The notes under the pieces: model-generated
Told to the model about the DNA's origin: nothing
Database searches by the model: none
What the model saw: only the letters and a program-made list of their open reading frames with translations
Program-made: the position numbers and the translations under genes
Shown: positions 41,460 to 53,800 of the stretch, piece by piece
How positions within the stretch are numbered: the first letter of the stretch is position 1
Layout: the number at the start of each line of letters is the position of its first letter
NCBI RefSeq assembly: GCF_041146795.1
Contig: NC_135175.1
Span: forward strand, 28,241,075 to 28,305,074
DNA from: Maylandia zebra
Taxonomy: Eukaryota > Chordata > Actinopteri > Cichliformes > Cichlidae
Reading direction: 5' to 3'
Length of the DNA stretch: 64,000 bases

Positions 41460-41541
<82 letters not shown>
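41460..41541. repeat. (GT)n(GA)n compound microsatellite
   Basis: About 62 bp of uninterrupted GT followed by about 18 bp of GA. It produces spurious open frames on both strands (poly-Cys/Val and poly-His/Thr), which are not genes. Confidence 0.97.
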
Positions 41542-41542
<1 letters not shown>

Positions 41543-43222
41543 TGTTTGACCGGTTTGCCAACCTGCCCAGCATACAATTTTTGACTGTTTCAATTTTTTG
41601 CTCACCTCACACACTTTGCATTGGCAAATAGAAACATGTATGCATGCACACAAACACAGAAACACACACATACCAGATAAAGGATAATACTCTTTGCAGG
41701 AACTGTCTGACCCCATATCCTGTATTCCCAGCTGTTACCCAAGAGTCACGCAGAGACAAAGAAATAGACAGAAAGATAGATAGAACTTCCCTCCCCCTCC
41801 TCTGTGGGGGTGTGTCAAAATTGTGTCTATTACGTCCCAGAGGCAAACCTTGCATTTCAGAATTTCTGATTTCCTGAATGCACCTTAGCACACGCACATA
41901 CTGAAACACAAACACACCTGCAAACTATGCCATCTGATGCCAGAGATGATGCTCCTGTGTAAGAAACAGGTTGCTACTGGAACAGCAAAGAGAAACTGAG
42001 GACAGAAAGGAAAGAGAAACAACAAGTTGTGAAATAGACGGTAACTGTGGCAATTTTTGGACTTATGAAAGATGGATGAATGAGACTATGGGGATAAGGA
42101 AGAGACATGCGCAGAGCAGAATGAAGAGGACAAGTCTCCATAGGACCCTAGGATACATATATAATTGCGCACAAGCATAAAAAGACTCTACAGATGCTTT
42201 TGAGAAGCATCAGGTAAGCCATTTAAAGTTCAAAAAACGTATTTAATGAATCTAAAATATAATGTAAAATACCCTGTGTAACGCTTGTGAAGGATGCACA
42301 CAATATGAAAAACAGCGCTGTAAATTCTTAAATGAAAGACGAGAAGAATGTGTCATGTTTCGATTTCAAGGAAAGCCAGAATGTGGGAAAAAGCAGGGGT
42401 TAAGCAAGGAATAGTGCTGTTGCCATTCTTCAGAACAAAAAAAGTGATGATGATTTTATTTGTGCTCCATCTACATGTATAATTTATTCAGACACTCCAG
42501 TTGACATTCTGCATATTTCATGCAGCAAACCCTGTAGATTAACTTTTATTTTATCAGATTCTGTGTTATAATGAAACACAGTAAAGCGTAATGACTTTTG
42601 TGAATTGATTACAGAAGTTTTACTGGAAACATGTAGCTGCTTGTCTTTAGCCACTGAGGCCGAGTATGAAATTTTAAAGGAATAACTCACTCATAGTTGC
42701 TTTTGTCTAATATTTATTGACAATTTAAAACAACAACAAGATCCATTTAGTTGTTTTTTATCTAACATGCCCATGACGTCAATGGGTTTTCAAAATGCAC
42801 GTCAAGCACAAAAGTTTGGGTTAGTTTTAAGGAAGATAATAACTGTTAATATAAAAGAACATTTGTTATGACGGTTGCAATAATAAAAAGAGTGGCTACA
42901 CTAAAAGAAAGTGCAAAATCACTAACAATATTTACTATTGTCTAAAGAAGGAAAAGAAAAGTGTCTCGTCACCAACAAAGAAAATATGTCTCCCTTTGCT
43001 TTAGCAATCATTAGGCAGTAATTTGTAGTAATAGTTAGGTGACTGGATGAAACAGCCTAAAAGAAATGATGACAGTGTATATTTTCAGATAAATAATGGG
43101 TAACAACGACATCGCTACCTGACTTTGGATAAATGATGGGGCAGGTTTTCCAATGTTATTTGTTATTCCACTCAAATAAATCTACTGTCAAGTAGATCAA
43201 GTAATTGTCAAGTAATTAACAT

Positions 43223-43277
43223 TTTCAATTAAAGTAACTCTGTTTCATGCTCGGAAACAGTGTTACTTTAATTGAAA
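43223..43277. repeat. 24-bp inverted repeat with 7-nt loop
   Basis: TTTCAATTAAAGTAAC.. at 43223-43246 pairs with 43254-43277 with a single mismatch around the loop ATGCTCG. Confidence 0.9.
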
Positions 43278-44028
43278 GGGAGGTTGTGTATAGGAAATGA
43301 ATTCCTGCTGTACCATGTGTGAAACAAAAAAATAAAAAATGTATATAATAAATGAATTAATGAATTAATAATGGCCGGTAATGAATGTAAACCCTTCTTT
43401 TGTATCTCTGAAAGGCTGGGATGCAGTTGTATTACTTAAATTCTCGATTACTACATAAAGCTTTTCATGTACAGGTAAAGATTTGTACTTTTTGAGCATA
43501 CTGAGCAATTATCATTGAGCATTAAGTGCTGATGAGGCAGATGGCACATTTAAAAACTACAGGCGTTGGAAAGATTTGAGAATAAAACCTGCGTGACTTG
43601 AAAAAGCAGAATTATGTGAGATGATAGTTTGTTTTGCAAATTTGCTCAGTCATTTTCTATCAGTTATTCTTCACTTAAATGTTCTCTTGTCTAGTCTACA
43701 CTGCATGTACCTCAGAATGATTTGATTTTATATTATGTTTGGAGGAAAATACTTCTATTTTGCATTTTATTAAAGATTCAAAAATGATTCTTTTTTTCTT
43801 TATTATGAATACAAAGAATATGCCTATTTTTTATGTGAGGAGACACACATCACTAATATTAGATCATTTTGCAGTTTGTCCGTTTTTTGTGTACTACATC
43901 CCTGATAGCAAGATTAGATTGAATTAATTTTGATTCTTCATCTGAATCATCATTATGGTCAAGATTGAAATCTCAATGCTAAATAAATGTTGAATCAATG
44001 CAAAAATACTAACCCACTTAATAAAGGT

Positions 44029-44222
44029 GGATTTATAGTTCACTAGGAAATTATATTGAAAGGCCACTGATTTATAGTTGAGTGGGAAATTAAAGCTATT
44101 ATTACTTGGACAATTCCATCGCACCCCTCTTTTACAGTGGTCCACCCCATTTGTTCAGTAGTCACTGATTTATAGTAGACCGGGATATGATTTTTAAAAA
44201 TCATGGATTTATGGTTCGATAT
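44029..44222. repeat. degenerate GATTTATAGT repeat cluster
   Basis: Four related units (GATTTATAGTTCACTAGGAAAT, GATTTATAGTTGAGTGGGAAAT, GATTTATAGTAGACCGGGATAT, GATTTATGGTTCGATAT) begin near 44030, 44069, 44168 and 44207. Irregular spacing; origin unknown. Confidence 0.6.
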
Positions 44223-45061
44223 CACTGAACCACAGAGAATACATCAGGTAAGCATTCACTTATTTTCTAATATTTCAATTTTACCAAATCTGTTCTTAAT
44301 CAGTTATATTTATATAAAAATATTGCTGAACACTCACAGTGATACATATTCTAGATGTTTGACTGTCAAAAAGGTCATCAGTTGAAATTAGCTTGCTAAT
44401 GTAACTGATTACTTAGATGATCAAATTATGTTAGCTAAGATGAATTAGAGAAAGATAGCGACATCTTGAGTAGAAAACATCAAATCTGAAGAAAGTATGC
44501 TCATTCCTTATTTTTTTCATTTGCTTTATTCAGTTTTTGGTTTTGTTTTCTGGTGTAGATTGGGCGACTCAACAAATGGAGGAAGTGACAGTCTGAAAGT
44601 TCTCCTTTATCTACAGGCAGTTCACAATTACAGTCCAGACCGGGGCAGGACATCATTCACTGCACGAGTGAATTCACCGAAAAGTATTTTAAACTAATGT
44701 GATTCAATAAATTAAATCTTTTTTTTAAATGATGTCAAGTTGTCTGTTGTCATTTATATGTTAAAACCCAGTGTTTAATGCAACAGTCAAAATGTTTTAA
44801 TCAACATCATTACATTATTTACCATAACATTAGATAAATAAATTATATTATGCTAAAGTATTTTAAGTAATTTTTTTAACATCATTTGAAATTCCACTTC
44901 ATGTCCTTTTGATCTTTAGTTGATCATCATCTCAGTATTGTTTTAATATTAACCGAGGTGTAAAAATGACCAAGAATTAATGTCAGAATCCAATGTTGAG
45001 TCAATGAAGTTTAGGGGTGATAGTAAAAAATTGATTTAACATTCTTTTAGTTATTGTTTTC

Positions 45062-45065
<4 letters not shown>

Positions 45066-45139
<74 letters not shown>
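45066..45139. repeat. (TA)n microsatellite
   Basis: About 74 bp of perfect TA dinucleotides about 460 bp upstream of the adhesion-GPCR start codon. Confidence 0.97.
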
Positions 45140-45143
<4 letters not shown>

Positions 45144-45602
45144 CGTGCTCTTTCTAAATTTTACAAGCATGAACTGAAATTTAGCCACAAAATGACTCAC
45201 ACAAATATAACCTACTGGGTTCTTTTAAAGGCATGAATGTAGTAAGGTGTAACCCAATCTCTATGTGTCCACCCTTGCCCCATTGTCAACCTTTCAGTGC
45301 ACACAAAGGCACATATAATACAAGATCGTGTCAGTTTACGAGGAGAGGAAAGGAGAAGTTGAATGCAATCCCACAACTGAAACAAAAACTGACACGAATC
45401 TACATTTAGAGAGACACAGACGAGGTGTATTACATAAGTACAGTAAGAGGAAGCTGGCACGCAAGTTGTTCTTGTTTAAAAAAAGTTTGAAAATTTACTT
45501 TGAATAACATGATTGACATGTAGAAATTTGCAAAACAAAATGAAAAGAGAGAAACGGATGAATAACTGACTGCGGAGTGTGTTGCCTCATATTTCCAGGA
45601 GG

Positions 45603-47862
45603 ATGTTTGACCTTTGCTTAGAGGGGAGGTGGAGATGGAAACCTTATTTTCTTCTCACCATCTTGCTTGTGTTGCTGGGAGCTGCTCCTACAGGTAATGA
45701 CTACAGGTAATGGAGTAACCCCCCACAGAGGGACAAAAGGACCCCCTGTGGGGGGTTGTCCCTCTGTGGGGGGTTACTCCCACTAGGTTTATATCTGGGA
45801 CTCTCTACCATTTGACCTTAGAACTGAAGAAGCTTCTCGGATGAGAGGTGAAACGTCTTCAAGTAACTTAAAGAAGTCCAGACGCTTTTCTTTGCAAGCT
45901 CCTTTGACAACATATTGCTGACTTAACTTCAAATTAAGTGTGCTATTTTATTTGGCTCTAAGCCACCACTGAGATTTTATCTGTCTCCACTGTGTCGAAG
46001 TGCAATTAAAACTTTTTGTCTGGATTTCTTTTACCCATTTGCAGCACTTGGCAATTTCCTGGGAGACACTAAAGCAGTATTAAATGGTTGCAAAGACCAC
46101 TGGACCCTGCAGGACAGGACAGCTGTGCCCCTCCTTTATGAGATGACCATATGTGTGGACATTCGTGTGGTCCTCCCTGGTGCTTGGGTGGCCTTCTCTT
46201 ACCGCTCAGCCTTCGCACCTAGGCCCGAGTTAGGCCTGGAGGGAGATGAAAGAGCACTATATGGATGGCTACTAGGAGTGCGACACCGATTTCCTCTCCA
46301 GCTGTCCCCAACGCATTGGCACAGAGTGTGTCTAAGGAGGGATATAAAGGGCAACACTTTTAGTCTGAAGGTAACACTGAAAAGTGTTTGACAAAGCATT
46401 CAGATATTTTACTTGCATAAAAAGTAACAATGCAAGATTGTAAAAACACCCAATATTATTACAAATTGATGTATTTGTATGTATATGTGTGTAATTTATT
46501 TAGTAGTTACAATAAGAAGCAGCACAAAAGTCAAAACAACAATTTTCCCATGTTAGCACAAACCCAAAACAAACAGTGTTTGTAAAAAAAGAGAAAAACT
46601 GTTACATAACTGAAACTTGCAAAGACACTGCACATAATGAGTGGAATTTGAAATAAAATACAAAACAAAAATGGCAGGTACTGTTTAGACAAACACAGTT
46701 ACAGTTTTGCAAGAAGTTGAGTTGCTGAGTCTATGTTTAGCCCTCACAGTTGTATGAAAATAGTTTCCAAAGAACTGCTAAGGGAAATATGTATTAGCTT
46801 GGTTATTTTAGGCAGGCCAGGTAATGCTAATGACTGCAATCCCTTGCTGTCTCAGTACTTTTGTTTTGTAGATACACTGTGATAGTTTTATAAAACCATA
46901 AATAGCAGGTTAAGCCTGTGAAATATAAAATTCTTTTTAAACTTTGTCAGAGCAATTTAAAGGATAACATTACTTTATTACAACTTGATCTTATAAATTT
47001 ACATTTTGGCCATCATTTCTAGTTCTGATAGCATTTCTTTTCCAAATAAAGACTTGACTTGGCAAGCCAGCCATGTATATTAGTGGACAATCTACTTGGT
47101 CTAAGTTTAAAGTGCAACTCAGTGCTGCTTTGCCTTACATTTTACCTACTGTGTGGCTTGCTGGCCACTAGTGTGGAAGTCCTCAGTGTGCTTCAGTTTC
47201 ATCTTTAGGATCTTTAGGTCTCTTGAATGGATAGACTTGTAGTCCATCAGAATATGCATGTGGTTAGGTTAATGAGGATAGTAAATTGACCATAGGCATG
47301 AATGTGAGCATGAATGGTTGTCTGTCTCTCTGTTAGCCTGGCAACACTTTGGCAACCTCTACAGGGTGTACTCTGCCTCTCGCCCAGTGACAGCTGGGAT
47401 AGGCAACGCCCCCCCCCCCATGACCCTGAATCGGATAAATGAAAAGAGATCGATAAAATCGGTCTAGTTATGGTTATGTGACTAAATTTGATCTAGTCTT
47501 TTTTTTTTTTTTAGTTTGCCTGCCTTCAAATGTGAGCAAAAACTAGAAGAGGAAAAACAATAAAGACAGACATAGAAACATCTAACTTTTTTAATTGTTC
47601 CAGGTTGATGGGGACATTATAGCAGAGAGGACTGTCATCGCTCAGGCCATCCCCTCCTACGGCTCTCTATGGATGGGCTGTCGTCCCAGAGATCCACCCC
47701 CAGGACCTAATCTCGGAAATGTGGAGCTGTACTTGTTCCGCATGTGGGCAGACTTGGGTGCTCGTGGGCCCTGCGAGGACGGCACTGTGATTGGCTGGAA
47801 TGCCAAATACTGGGGAGTGACCAGTCCCAGTGCAAGGCAAATAGACCCCAGCCTTATGTGTG
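45603..47862 (+). CDS. adgrg2: adgrg2-like exons 1-3: signal peptide and pentraxin-like domain
   Basis: The ATG at 45603 (A at -3) opens MFDLCLEGRWRWKPYFLLTI..., a signal peptide with hydrophobic core FLLTILLVLLGAAPTA. Exons 46045-46370 and 47604-47862 encode a pentraxin/LamG-like fold of about 200 residues: MTICVDIRVVLPGAWVAFSY, then WHRVCLRRDIKG (the W-H-x-x-C motif of the PTX family), SLWMGCRPRD, GNVELYLFRMWAD, and a closing CEDGTVIGW with SLMCG. Six cysteines allow disulphides. PTX domains in ADGRG4 and ADGRG6 bind extracellular partners or dimerise. Phases 1, 0 and 1 join cleanly. Confidence 0.85.
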
Positions 47863-50800
47863 GTGAGCCAGATATGAAAGAATAACCTGTCACGGATCGC
47901 AACTGTTCTAGAGTAGATGTATTAATATTAATCATGAATGGACTGCCAAACTAACAGTGGCTGCGTTCATAATAAAATGCAGGGCTGTCTTTTCTGTCAC
48001 AGAAACGACCTTAATGTTAGCCAAACAGCAGGTTATTAAGCATTTATCTGATCCTGCCTCATTAGAGAAGTTGTTACAGCTTTGCTTTCAGTTTTTTCAT
48101 TTAGAAAAATGGTGTCACACGAGAGATTTTACACCAGAAATTAATTTTCAAGTCTTCCTTAAAGAGTTGAGAAAAATACAAAAACTAAAAGTGATTATTG
48201 AAAATTGGAAGGTTTCTTTTCCATTGTTTTACATTTTCAAAGTAATTTTTAATCATAAAAAAGCAGAGCAAACATTTAGACAATTAACTTTCAACAAAAA
48301 CAAAAACTACAGGAATGGCTCTCCAATATCATTTGCTTAAAACAATAACATTGCATGCAAAACTTGTCTTTGTTATCTTTATGCCTGTCACTTGTTTCCA
48401 TACCACTGCAGTGCATGTTCTCCAGGCATGTTGAATGTTGAGTGTTGCATGTTTTTATGTCTTGTAGACCACAAACGGTTGAAACGTGGGGCTCGTGCTT
48501 ACAGAAGCATTACTAATGGTGTGTATCCATGCGACTAGTGTGACTTAGACACCAGTATGCATGCTGTGTTTATTTCTCTGAATGTATGAATATAAAAGAC
48601 TAAATATGTGTTTGTCCATTAGAGGATATTTCTATTGTTCATTTAAGACTGTGTAAATGTGGATTCTCACCTAAAAACATAAAAAATATTATTTTATTTT
48701 ATTTTTACATAACCAGATGGCCTATTTTTGTGTAAATATGCTTTTCAGAAATGCTATTGCAGTGTAAGAGATAGGAGTACCTTAACAAAAACTGTATCAC
48801 AATAGCGCAGAAACAACAAAGAAAGAGACTAGAGGAAATCTACCTTGCTTTTACAATGCAAAAGAGAAAAATGTAAAGAATTCCTTCACATTTACAGCAA
48901 CTACACTGGGAGCTGGCCGGTCCCTGCTGCCTTCATCTGGTAAGCATCACCCTGAGACACGTACTAAAATATGCTCTAATAACAACCCACAGAAACTTCT
49001 TGTTGATGACTACTTTGCATATTTTTTTCACTATCTGTATAAAGATATTTCATTTTGGTCCATTATTTTAGCTAGTAATAATGATTTGTGAGTTTGTCTT
49101 GTTACATTGGAGGCAAATCAGAAAAAACAACAGAAATCAAAGGATATTTTGTGGGATTTTGAGTTAAGATTTCTGTCTTTTGTATAAATTACAGGTTTGT
49201 CATAATAACATGAAATCATAGAAGATGGCTGAAATTTGATTTCTGGGCTAATCATTTGCTGTTAGATATGGTCAAATTATTATACTACTACCATACACCC
49301 ACCAGCCACATTATTAGGTTCACCTTGCTAGTGTATTTGCCTTCAGAACTGCCTGAACTCTTTGTGTCATACTTTCAGCAAGGTGCTGAAAACATTCCTC
49401 AGAGATTTTAGTCCATATTGACATGATAGCATAACAATTGCTGTGTATTTGTTGGCGGCACATCTATGATAAGAATCAATCAGCAAATCAAGGCGCTCTA
49501 CTGGTTTGAGAAATAGTAACCACAGAAGCCATTTGAGTACAGTGAACTCACTGTCATGTTTAAAAAAAACAAAACAGTTTGAGATCATTTGAGCTGTGGT
49601 CCTAATAGGATGAATACAAAGAGATAGACCTGGTCAGTCATTATACTCAAGTAGGCTGTGGCATTTGAACAACATTCAGTTGGTAGGGGCCAAATGTTTG
49701 TCAAGAAAAAATGCCCCACATCACATTGTAGCATTATTACTACTGCTACTACTACTTGACACTGTGGGCGGGCCTTGGAGGTCCAGGGCTATCCAATCAA
49801 GTTACTGTGCTCCCTCAGCTGAATTCTACTAATATACTTTAACTACAAGTTACATTAAGTCATACAATTTGGGAAAAACCCACATAATCAGCCATATAAC
49901 TGCTAAGTTTTTGCAGTCCAGTAGTGTAGTGCTTCTGCAGCAATCATTGTAACCGGCATCAGAGAGGAGGCCACTCACTGAGTGGATGGGCCTATGCAGA
50001 TCAGACTATGGGAAGCACCCCTCATGTCTCTTTGAAACTAAAAAAGAGTTCATAGCTTGTGCAGCTACTTTTAAAGCATGACCCCTTGGAAAACAAATGG
50101 AAATATGTTAAGGATGTTGTGAGCTCACAGTCAACTGGCCAAATGTGTAGTGAGGTCATTGGCAGTCTTCTGCACCTAGAGTTAATGTCTCTCATCTCTG
50201 TTATCTGATTTGTCATCGTGTGATTTGAATTTGGCTCAAGAACCAACTGTCAAACTTGGTTGGCCATCCAATTTATATTCTCTGGTGCCGACCCTGCACT
50301 AGCCACATCAGTTAATAAAAGGCTGAGTGCACCAGATTTATTACACTAGATTCCTCACTATCTGGATGTCAGAGCAGAATCTGAGAGTGATCACATCAGG
50401 CACCCAGACCTCCCTCTCCCCAGCCACCTCCCCCAGCATGTTCCACCGGGTCTGCCCCGGGGTGTCCTCCCGGTGGAACAAGCTCAGAACACCTCACCCA
50501 TGCAGCATCATTGTCAGAGGCCTGAACCACCACAACTGGGTACTTTCAATGTGGAGAATGCAGCTATATTCTGAGCCCCTCATGGATGGCTGAACTCCTC
50601 ACCCTATCTCTATCTCTAAGGAAGAGGCCAGCTACCCTTCAGAGAAGGCTGAACGATAGCTGCTGCAGCACCAATCTGTCTTTGAAATTCTAGAAAAGCA
50701 TTATTGGTGGAATGAAGTCAGATGGGTCATCAAATTCAATTTGTCACACACACAACCATACACAGTATGACGAGGTGGAATGCTTGTAGCTGTGCAGTGC

Positions 50801-53800
50801 CCGACCATTAAATGACAGTAGGTTTACAGTAAGATATACAAATTTACAGGTTACTACAAAATTTACAGCTTTAACTTAGAAATTTACAGTAAACATGTGA
50901 GAAAAAAACAGTTTACGTAAGAGATTATTAGTCAAAAGAAATTATAAGTTATAAATTATAGGAAGTGTGCAAGAAGAAAAACCAGAGTGCGTGTGGTGAT
51001 GTGATATGTGTGAGAGAGTCTAGTCCTAGGCCTGGTTCAGGTCCCAGAATAGCCTGGGGGAAGAAGCTCCTCCTCATTCTCTCTTTTTTGGCCTTAAGGG
51101 AGCAGAAGCGATGGGAGAGCTCCATCATAATCTTCCTGGCTTTGGTCTTGCACCGCTTGGTGTAGATGGACAGCAGGTCAGGAAGCTCTGATCGAATGAT
51201 GCATTTGGCTGAGCGCACCACTCTTCGCAGCTCTCGTATCTCCTGCTTGGTGCTGTTCCCAAAGCAGGTGCAGATGTTTCCCGTCAGGACGCCCTCGATG
51301 GTGCAAGAGTAAAAGTTCTTGAGCACCCTCAGTGGCAGATGGAAGTCCCTGAGTCCTCTGAAGAAGAAGAGAAGCTGGCAGTCTTTCTTAACGTGTGGCA
51401 GGACCATGACAGGTGCTGAGTGAAGTAGACACTCAGGTATCAGAAACTGTCCACTCTCTCCACTGATATGCCACTGATGATGAGGGACTTGTAATTCCTC
51501 GCCTGCTCTAATCAAGAGATTAGTGCATGTGGTAGTTTACCATCATGTGATAGTTCTTTAGAGGGGAGGGAAAATCAAAAGCAGGTTCTTCTTTGGAGTC
51601 ATCACTTTCATGCCGTTCTCACACTAATAACATCATTCTCTCAACTCTTAATGTACTTCTGGAAACAGTTCTCCCAACACAGACCCATATGTGCAAAAGA
51701 CACCAAAACAATTCTTGAAACTTTTTTGCATATATCAAAACATGTGAAGTCTTTAAGACACCTAAAGCTTTTAAACTTTTACCAAAACCTTGCTGTCTTT
51801 GGTAAGAATACCAGAACTACAAAAATGTTGGAATTCAGAGACAAAAAAGAAATGTGAAGGATTTACTCCACAGTTTACTCAGTATGACTGCTAAAACTGA
51901 AAAAAGTCATATCAGACACACGAAACTATCTTCATCTTCTTATTCTATATTCGGCTGTTCTATTTAGGGGTCGCCATAACCAATCATCAGCCTCCACCTC
52001 CAGCTCTGTCTCCTGTTTTTCCGGCTATACCACTGTCTCCAAACCCTACAACATAGGAGGTCTCACTACTGTCTTGTAAACCTTTCCTTTCACTTTTGCT
52101 GCTATCCTTCTTCACAAACCACTCCAGTAAAATATATAAAACATAGAACGCAGCACCAACTACTCTTTGCTACAGTGAAGTCACACATATAATTACAGTA
52201 TGTGCTTGTGTGTAATTAGCAGTTTCATGACATGCACTTGTCTTGATGCAAGACTGAGAACATGTGTTTAGATTTGCTCTCAGTTGACGCATAATTTCAC
52301 TACTACTACTGACAGCGTGTGACCGGCCTTACTCTTTCTTACATATTAGAAAGAAAGAAGTTTGCTTTGATTTCATTGCAAATGCTAATGCAATGATGGA
52401 GAGTATCCAGGTAAGTCAGAGATCTGTAGTTCTGTTTACAGAGGTGTAACATTTAGATAGCAAATGCATCAACATGTGCAAATGTGGGTGGGAAAATGCA
52501 TTCCTGATATGAAAACTGTATCAAAGCTATCAAGAAAACCTAAAAAAAATGACAGATACTGTCTAAAAACACCCAAAAAGCTAAACCGCCACAAACAACT
52601 AGATAATGGGACCAAATAATGGAATGGAGGGTATTCTACTGGACAAAAATTAAAAGTTGGCACCTGAATATTTGTTGTATTTCAGTTTCCTCCATCAAAT
52701 TCTCAACAAATAGTCTTTCAGCCCCAGCACCAGTTTTGCCTGTCACTACTAATCACATTCTCCGCACAGACACTACAGCTTCGCCTCTGAACTCAATCCT
52801 GCCCATGAACACCAGTTCAGCTATTCAGATCTCAACAAGCACCCACATACCTTCAGTCACAACTCCGGCAGCCAGCCAAAGCACACCTGGAGGATTATTC
52901 ACATCAGGTTAGCCTTTGCTAACATGCAGTCACTCGACATTTTATTTAACTGGAGATTCTGTTTACAGTTTGTGTTAGTAATGAGAAGAAACAATTTGTA
53001 AAGTTGACATTTTCTTTCAGGATCCACCAGATTAGTTCATTGTGATGTCCGTCAACTCTGTTCCAATAACAGTAAGCAAATATTCACTTCTTGTCCTTTC
53101 CGATTTCCTTTTTGCATTTGCATGGCCTCACAGATGTATTGCTTTCTGCAGGTGCTTACTATTGGATGCCCATAAGTGTAGAGGGCAACAAGACTGAAGA
53201 AGAGGTCCAAAATTTGGTGAGAATGACAAATTTCCCTTGTCCATCTCGTTACGTTTCTCATATTTCTTTCAGTTACCACCCGGTCATTGACACATGCTTT
53301 ACAAACAAGTCTTGTAAGCACAATGTAAGTTTGTGGGAGCAGCGCATTCCAACCCTGTGAATCACCTGAAAATAATTTAGATTTTTTTTACGCCAAATAT
53401 TTGTTGCTTTATTACTACTTTGACCTTTTACAAATTCTGCTGCCTCTGTGTTATAAATGTGGTTCTTTAATCTTTTTTTTGCTTTCTTCAGTGTCTTCTC
53501 TTCTCCTTTCCCATCATTCCTAACTTAAATGAACACTTCCTACATAATATTCTTACTGACACTTGATATGCAGTTCTCAGCCTATGTCAGATAGACCTTT
53601 CTACATAAAGACCATGATTATTAGCTGTCTCTGGTAGCTGTCTTTGCATAGTAAAGCTAATGATAAAACAAATAAAATGTAATGGAAACAGCAGTAATAG
53701 ATATGCAAATTATTAGACACTGTAGATATATTCACAGTTATTTCGACTAGTCATTTCCTCCCAATAACCCTTTTTGCTTTGTACCATTTTTCTCCTCTCC

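Larger units (their letters stand above)
41545..45600. other. intergenic DNA upstream of the adhesion-GPCR gene
   Basis: AT-rich, no gene recognised. It holds an inverted repeat (43223-43277), a degenerate short repeat cluster (44029-44222) and a long (TA)n tract (45066-45139). The stretch just before the first coding exon ends in a pyrimidine-rich CATATTTCCAG that looks like a splice acceptor, so a 5' UTR exon probably lies somewhere in this interval. Confidence 0.4.
48940..52685 (+). other. adgrg2-like intron 5 (long, repeat-rich)
   Basis: No exon detected, though short phase 1-1 exons could be missed. It contains the dispersed repeat at 49298-49720, a retroelement fragment at 50290-50650, a LINE reverse-transcriptase fragment at 50740-51530 (minus) and another LINE tail at 51945-52125. 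Confidence 0.45.

Noticed and set aside
41251..41716. Open frames through the GT/GA microsatellite on both strands
   Set aside because: Low-complexity poly-dipeptide translations of a simple repeat.
47957..48340. 127-aa frame in adgrg2-like intron 3
   Set aside because: AT-rich, Lys/Phe-heavy, no recognisable domain, no splice-phase link to neighbours. The real exons flanking it (ending 47862, starting 48468) join in phase without it.
50949..51515. 188-aa minus-strand frame as a host gene
   Set aside because: It matches the C-terminal pattern of LINE reverse-transcriptase ORFs and lacks the catalytic part, so it is annotated as a retrotransposon fragment.
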